A stretch of 64,000 nucleotides of DNA from contig JBKDZW010000089.1 in NCBI GenBank assembly GCA_047971685.1, positions 1 to 64,000 on the forward strand. Reading direction: 5' to 3'. Source of the DNA: JAJXWB01 sp047971685 (GTDB lineage: Bacteria > Pseudomonadota > Alphaproteobacteria > Rhizobiales > Beijerinckiaceae). Made by a program: the position numbers and the translations under genes. The notes below the pieces were generated by a model. The model was not told the DNA's origin and did not search any database. It worked only from the letters and a program-made list of their open reading frames with translations. Positions within the stretch are counted from its first letter, which is position 1; the number at the start of each line of letters is the position of its first letter. Below are positions 61,548-64,000 of this stretch, in pieces.

Positions 61548-61942
61548 CGCAACCTGCCCACGGCAATTTCACGGGGCGCGGTCGGAGACGGCCGAAGACG
61601 GGCAGGCGCAGCCCTTGCCGCTTCGGCATCGTTTGCAGCAGACCTGCCTCGCGCCGTTTGCGGACCGTCTGCGCTTGGCGCGGCAGGAAGGCGCTTGCTA
61701 GTCTTGCCTCGATAATCTGCCTGGAACCAGAACCTTCATGTCGCAGGAACGCCTGAAAGGCGCCTTTTAAAGAACGCCTGAAGGGCGCGTTTTAAAGAAC
61801 GCCTGAAAGGCGCGTCGCGAAGGATGGCCAAAGGCCCGGAAACCCGGCTTGTGTTTCGGGACGGGCGCCTTGCGGCCCTCCGGCATGAAGGGCCGGGGCG
61901 GCCGGAGTTTCCCTCCAGGCTCCGATAAACGGGAGGATCGGC
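61548..61942. other. 395-bp intergenic region after the glycolipid operon
   Basis: It contains no gene. Its middle holds a triplicated hairpin-plus-T unit (61747-61814). The rest is GC-rich and featureless up to the GGGAGGAT ribosome-binding site of the amidase. Confidence 0.75.
61747..61814 (+). terminator. Three tandem 25-bp terminator-like units
   Basis: Units GAACGCCTGAAAGGCGCC begin at 61747, 61772 and 61797. Each has a CGCCT/AGGCG-type hairpin, and the first two are followed by TTTTAAA. It looks like a multiplied intrinsic terminator for the operon ending at 61547. Confidence 0.6.
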
Positions 61943-63394
61943 ATGGACGACAAACTTGCATTCGCCTCGGCGGCCACGCTCGCAAAACTGGTGCGCGAAA
62001 AAAAGGTCGGGGCGGTCGAACTTCTGGAATTCTTTCTTGCGCGCGTCGAACGCCACAATCCCACTCTCAACGCCATCATCGTCCAGCGCGCGGACGCCGC
62101 CAGAAAAGAGGCTGCGGCCTGCGACGCCATGACCGCGAAAGGCCAGTCGATGGGGGCGCTGCACGGCGTGCCCATGACGGTCAAGGAATCCTTCGATGTC
62201 GCGGGCACGCCGTCCACCTGGGGATTGACGGCGTTCCGCGACAATATCGCGGCCAGGGACGCGCTTTCCGTCGAGCGGTTGAAGGGCGCTGGCGCGGTCG
62301 TTTTCGGCAAGACCAATGTGCCGGCCTGGCTTGCCGACTGGCAATCGTTCAACCCGATCTACGGCACGACCAACAATCCCTGGAATGTCGGGCGCACGCC
62401 GGGCGGTTCTTCAGGCGGCAGCGCGGCGGCGCTGGCGGCGGGACTCACGGGGCTGGAGATAGGCAGCGACATCGGCGCCTCCATCCGCGATCCCGCCCAT
62501 TATTGCGGGGTTTACGGCCACAAGCCGACCTTCGACATCTGCCCGCGCGACGGCCATCTCCTGCCCGGCGCCTATGCCCACGGCGATATTTCCGTGATCG
62601 GCCCGCTGGCGCGCTCGGCCTACGATCTGGAGACCGCGCTCGACATTATCGCAGGGCCCAATGCGCTCGAGGCCACGGGGCTGCGCCTGGAATTGCCGCG
62701 CTCGAAAAAGACGAAACTGTCGGAGTTTCGCGTCGCCGTCATGCCTTCGGCCGACACCGCGCCGGTCGATGGCGCCGTGCGTGAAAAAATCGAGGAGCTT
62801 GCCGGTTTTCTGGAAGGCCAGGGCGCCCATGTCGATCGCGCCGCGCGCCCCGTCGATCCAGCCGCCGCGCACGAGACCTACATCATGCTCCTGCGCTCGG
62901 CGACCAGCGGCGCGCTCGATGACGCGGTTTACGAAAAATTGCTGGCTGCGCGAAAAGAGGTTGCAGGGCGCAACGATTATTTCGCCTGGCATGCGCGCGC
63001 AAACACGATGGGCCATCGCGAATGGCTGCGCTGGAACAATGCCCGCGCGAAAATGCGGCTCGACTGGCAGGCGTTTTTTACCCGCTTCGATCTCCTGCTC
63101 TGCCCGACCGCCACGACAACCGCGTTTCCGCACATGCAGACCGGCGAGCGCTGGGAACGCATGATTTCGGTCGACGGCAAGGACCAGCCGACGACGACGC
63201 AGCTTTTCTGGGCGGGCTATTCCGGCATGGTCGATCTGCCATCGACCATCGCGCCGCTCGGGCTGGCGAAAGACGGCCTGCCGGTCGGCGTGCAGATCGT
63301 GGCGCCGGCCTATCGGGATCACAGCGCCATCCGCTTCGCGCAATTGCTGGAAGACCGGTATCGCGCGTTCGAGCCGCCGCCGGGGTTTGCATAA
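61943..63394 (+). CDS. Amidase (amidase-signature family)
   Basis: The product has 483 residues. The Ser-cisSer-Lys triad is visible: the Lys in MTVKESFD, GRTPGGSSGGSAAALAAG (cis-Ser) and the nucleophile in GSDIGASIRDPAHYCGVYG. It hydrolyses a carboxamide or carbamate; family members range from GatA to fatty-acid-amide hydrolases. It is not GatA, since no gatB or gatC is adjacent. Position after the lipid cassette could mean an amide in the lipid, but the gap and terminators argue for a separate unit. Confidence 0.9.
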   Translation: MDDKLAFASAATLAKLVREKKVGAVELLEFFLARVERHNPTLNAIIVQRADAARKEAAACDAMTAKGQSMGALHGVPMTVKESFDVAGTPSTWGLTAFRDNIAARDALSVERLKGAGAVVFGKTNVPAWLADWQSFNPIYGTTNNPWNVGRTPGGSSGGSAAALAAGLTGLEIGSDIGASIRDPAHYCGVYGHKPTFDICPRDGHLLPGAYAHGDISVIGPLARSAYDLETALDIIAGPNALEATGLRLELPRSKKTKLSEFRVAVMPSADTAPVDGAVREKIEELAGFLEGQGAHVDRAARPVDPAAAHETYIMLLRSATSGALDDAVYEKLLAARKEVAGRNDYFAWHARANTMGHREWLRWNNARAKMRLDWQAFFTRFDLLLCPTATTTAFPHMQTGERWERMISVDGKDQPTTTQLFWAGYSGMVDLPSTIAPLGLAKDGLPVGVQIVAPAYRDHSAIRFAQLLEDRYRAFEPPPGFA

Positions 63395-63426
63395 GACCGG
63401 CCAGTCGGCCAGCCATGGCGGCGGGA

Positions 63427-64000
63427 TCAGAGCGGCTTGTCGCCGGGCTTGTCGTCCTTGGCATAGCCGGTGCCGAACACATCGTCCCAATAAGGGCAGC
63501 TCACGCCATAGCCGCGGTCGGGATCGCGGAAATGATGCAGGAGGTGCGCACGGCGCAGGATCTGCTCGACCCTGGTGTGCGGCGGGCGGTGATGAATGTG
63601 GTAGTGGATCTCGTCGTAGAGCACGTAGCCGACGAGGAAGCCGGCCGTGATCGAATAGGACAGAGGCTCCGGAAACAGCAGGGTGATCACGACATAAGCG
63701 AGCGCCATCAGCGGCACGCTCATCAGCAGGGGCATGACGAGGCGCAGGGGATCGCTCGGATGCACGTGATGCACGCCGTGCAGCAGGAAGTGGATGCGCT
63801 CGCCGATCCTGCCGGGAAATTCCGTGTGAAAGACCCAGCGATGGAAGACATATTCGCAGAGCGTCCAGGCGATATAGCCGAAGATCAGGCAGGCGATGGT
63901 GATGAACGCCGGTTGCCCCCTGGCGCCGAGCCAGCCGAGCCAGGCGGCGAAGGGAAGATAGAACAGCGGCGCCCACCAGGGTACGCGCGAAAGCAGGTCC
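63427..64000 (-). CDS. Fatty-acid-2-hydroxylase-like sterol desaturase family protein (5' end outside window)
   Basis: The frame is open to the window end, so the N-terminus is missing. The histidine-box di-iron motifs are all visible: HRWVFH, HFLLHGVHHVHPSDPLRLV, YDEIHYHIHH and RRAHLLHHF. The HGxHHxxPxDxxRLV block is close to FA2H/Scs7 fatty acid 2-hydroxylases rather than to sterol desaturases. The enzyme is membrane-bound and would use O2 to hydroxylate a fatty acyl chain, often in ceramides. It is convergent with the amidase. Confidence 0.85.
   Translation of the reverse strand, partial: DLLSRVPWWAPLFYLPFAAWLGWLGARGQPAFITIACLIFGYIAWTLCEYVFHRWVFHTEFPGRIGERIHFLLHGVHHVHPSDPLRLVMPLLMSVPLMALAYVVITLLFPEPLSYSITAGFLVGYVLYDEIHYHIHHRPPHTRVEQILRRAHLLHHFRDPDRGYGVSCPYWDDVFGTGYAKDDKPGDKPL

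Noticed and set aside
1..64000. tRNA, rRNA or mobile element genes
   Set aside because: No cloverleaf-like segments, rRNA sequence, transposase or integrase, or flanking terminal repeats were recognised by reading; a covariance-model search was not possible.

Overview
The window is a GC-rich, densely coded stretch of bacterial chromosome. It looks alphaproteobacterial, most likely Hyphomicrobiales (Rhizobiales). The grounds are a class I lysyl-tRNA synthetase, a BioR-type biotin repressor with TTATCTATAA boxes, a FixK/FNR-type box (TTGAT-N4-GTCAA) before pflB, an AtuA-family gene, a DctQ-DctM fusion, ATGA/GTGA overlaps within operons, and an extragenic palindrome of rhizobial style. I cannot name a genus. 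No rRNA, tRNA, phage, insertion sequence or CRISPR array was seen.

Layout. 0-4 kb: the end of a zinc alcohol dehydrogenase, then efp and, divergently, epmA-epmB, which beta-lysylate EF-P. 4-14 kb: a DUF3772/MscS channel, a CAP-domain lipoprotein, a glutamine amidotransferase, a TerB-SDR pair, a TrmO-like gene, an ETF-beta-lysine-methyltransferase-like gene and a TRAP transporter (DctP plus fused DctQM). 14-21 kb: UDP-glucose dehydrogenase, a Baeyer-Villiger-type monooxygenase, an enoyl-CoA hydratase, AtuA and a thioesterase. 21-30 kb: an apparently anaerobically controlled fermentation island of pflB, pflA, an AspT/SucE-type exchanger, a TetR regulator behind a clear operator-like palindrome, a benzaldehyde-lyase-like ThDP enzyme and a zinc dehydrogenase. 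30-41 kb: a complete moxR-DUF58-DUF4381-VWA-VWA-TPR-BatD operon beside a periplasmic sulfatase, an eight-haem cytochrome and an exported HAD phosphatase. 41-49 kb: bioR-bioY-bioB, a universal stress protein, lysK, a SulP transporter and a Nudix hydrolase. 49-64 kb: two tandem paralogous glycosyltransferases, a GT-A-type transferase, a lone LptF/LptG permease, a Wzm/Wzt-type ABC exporter, a mini fatty-acid cassette (ACP, ketosynthase, two hot-dog proteins, SDR), a GT21 and a GT2 glycosyltransferase, an amidase and a fatty-acid-2-hydroxylase-like enzyme cut by the window end.

How they fit together. The 49-64 kb block reads as a locus that makes a special (hydroxy)acyl chain, glycosylates it and exports the product; I consider it the best candidate for an undescribed system. 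The pfl island is the second: it combines pyruvate cleavage to formate, organic-acid export and an acyloin-type C-C lyase/dehydrogenase pair. A third theme is structural: at least ten unrelated short tandem repeats (15-25 bp units, 2-6 copies) sit at gene ends, in intergenic gaps or as in-frame expansions.
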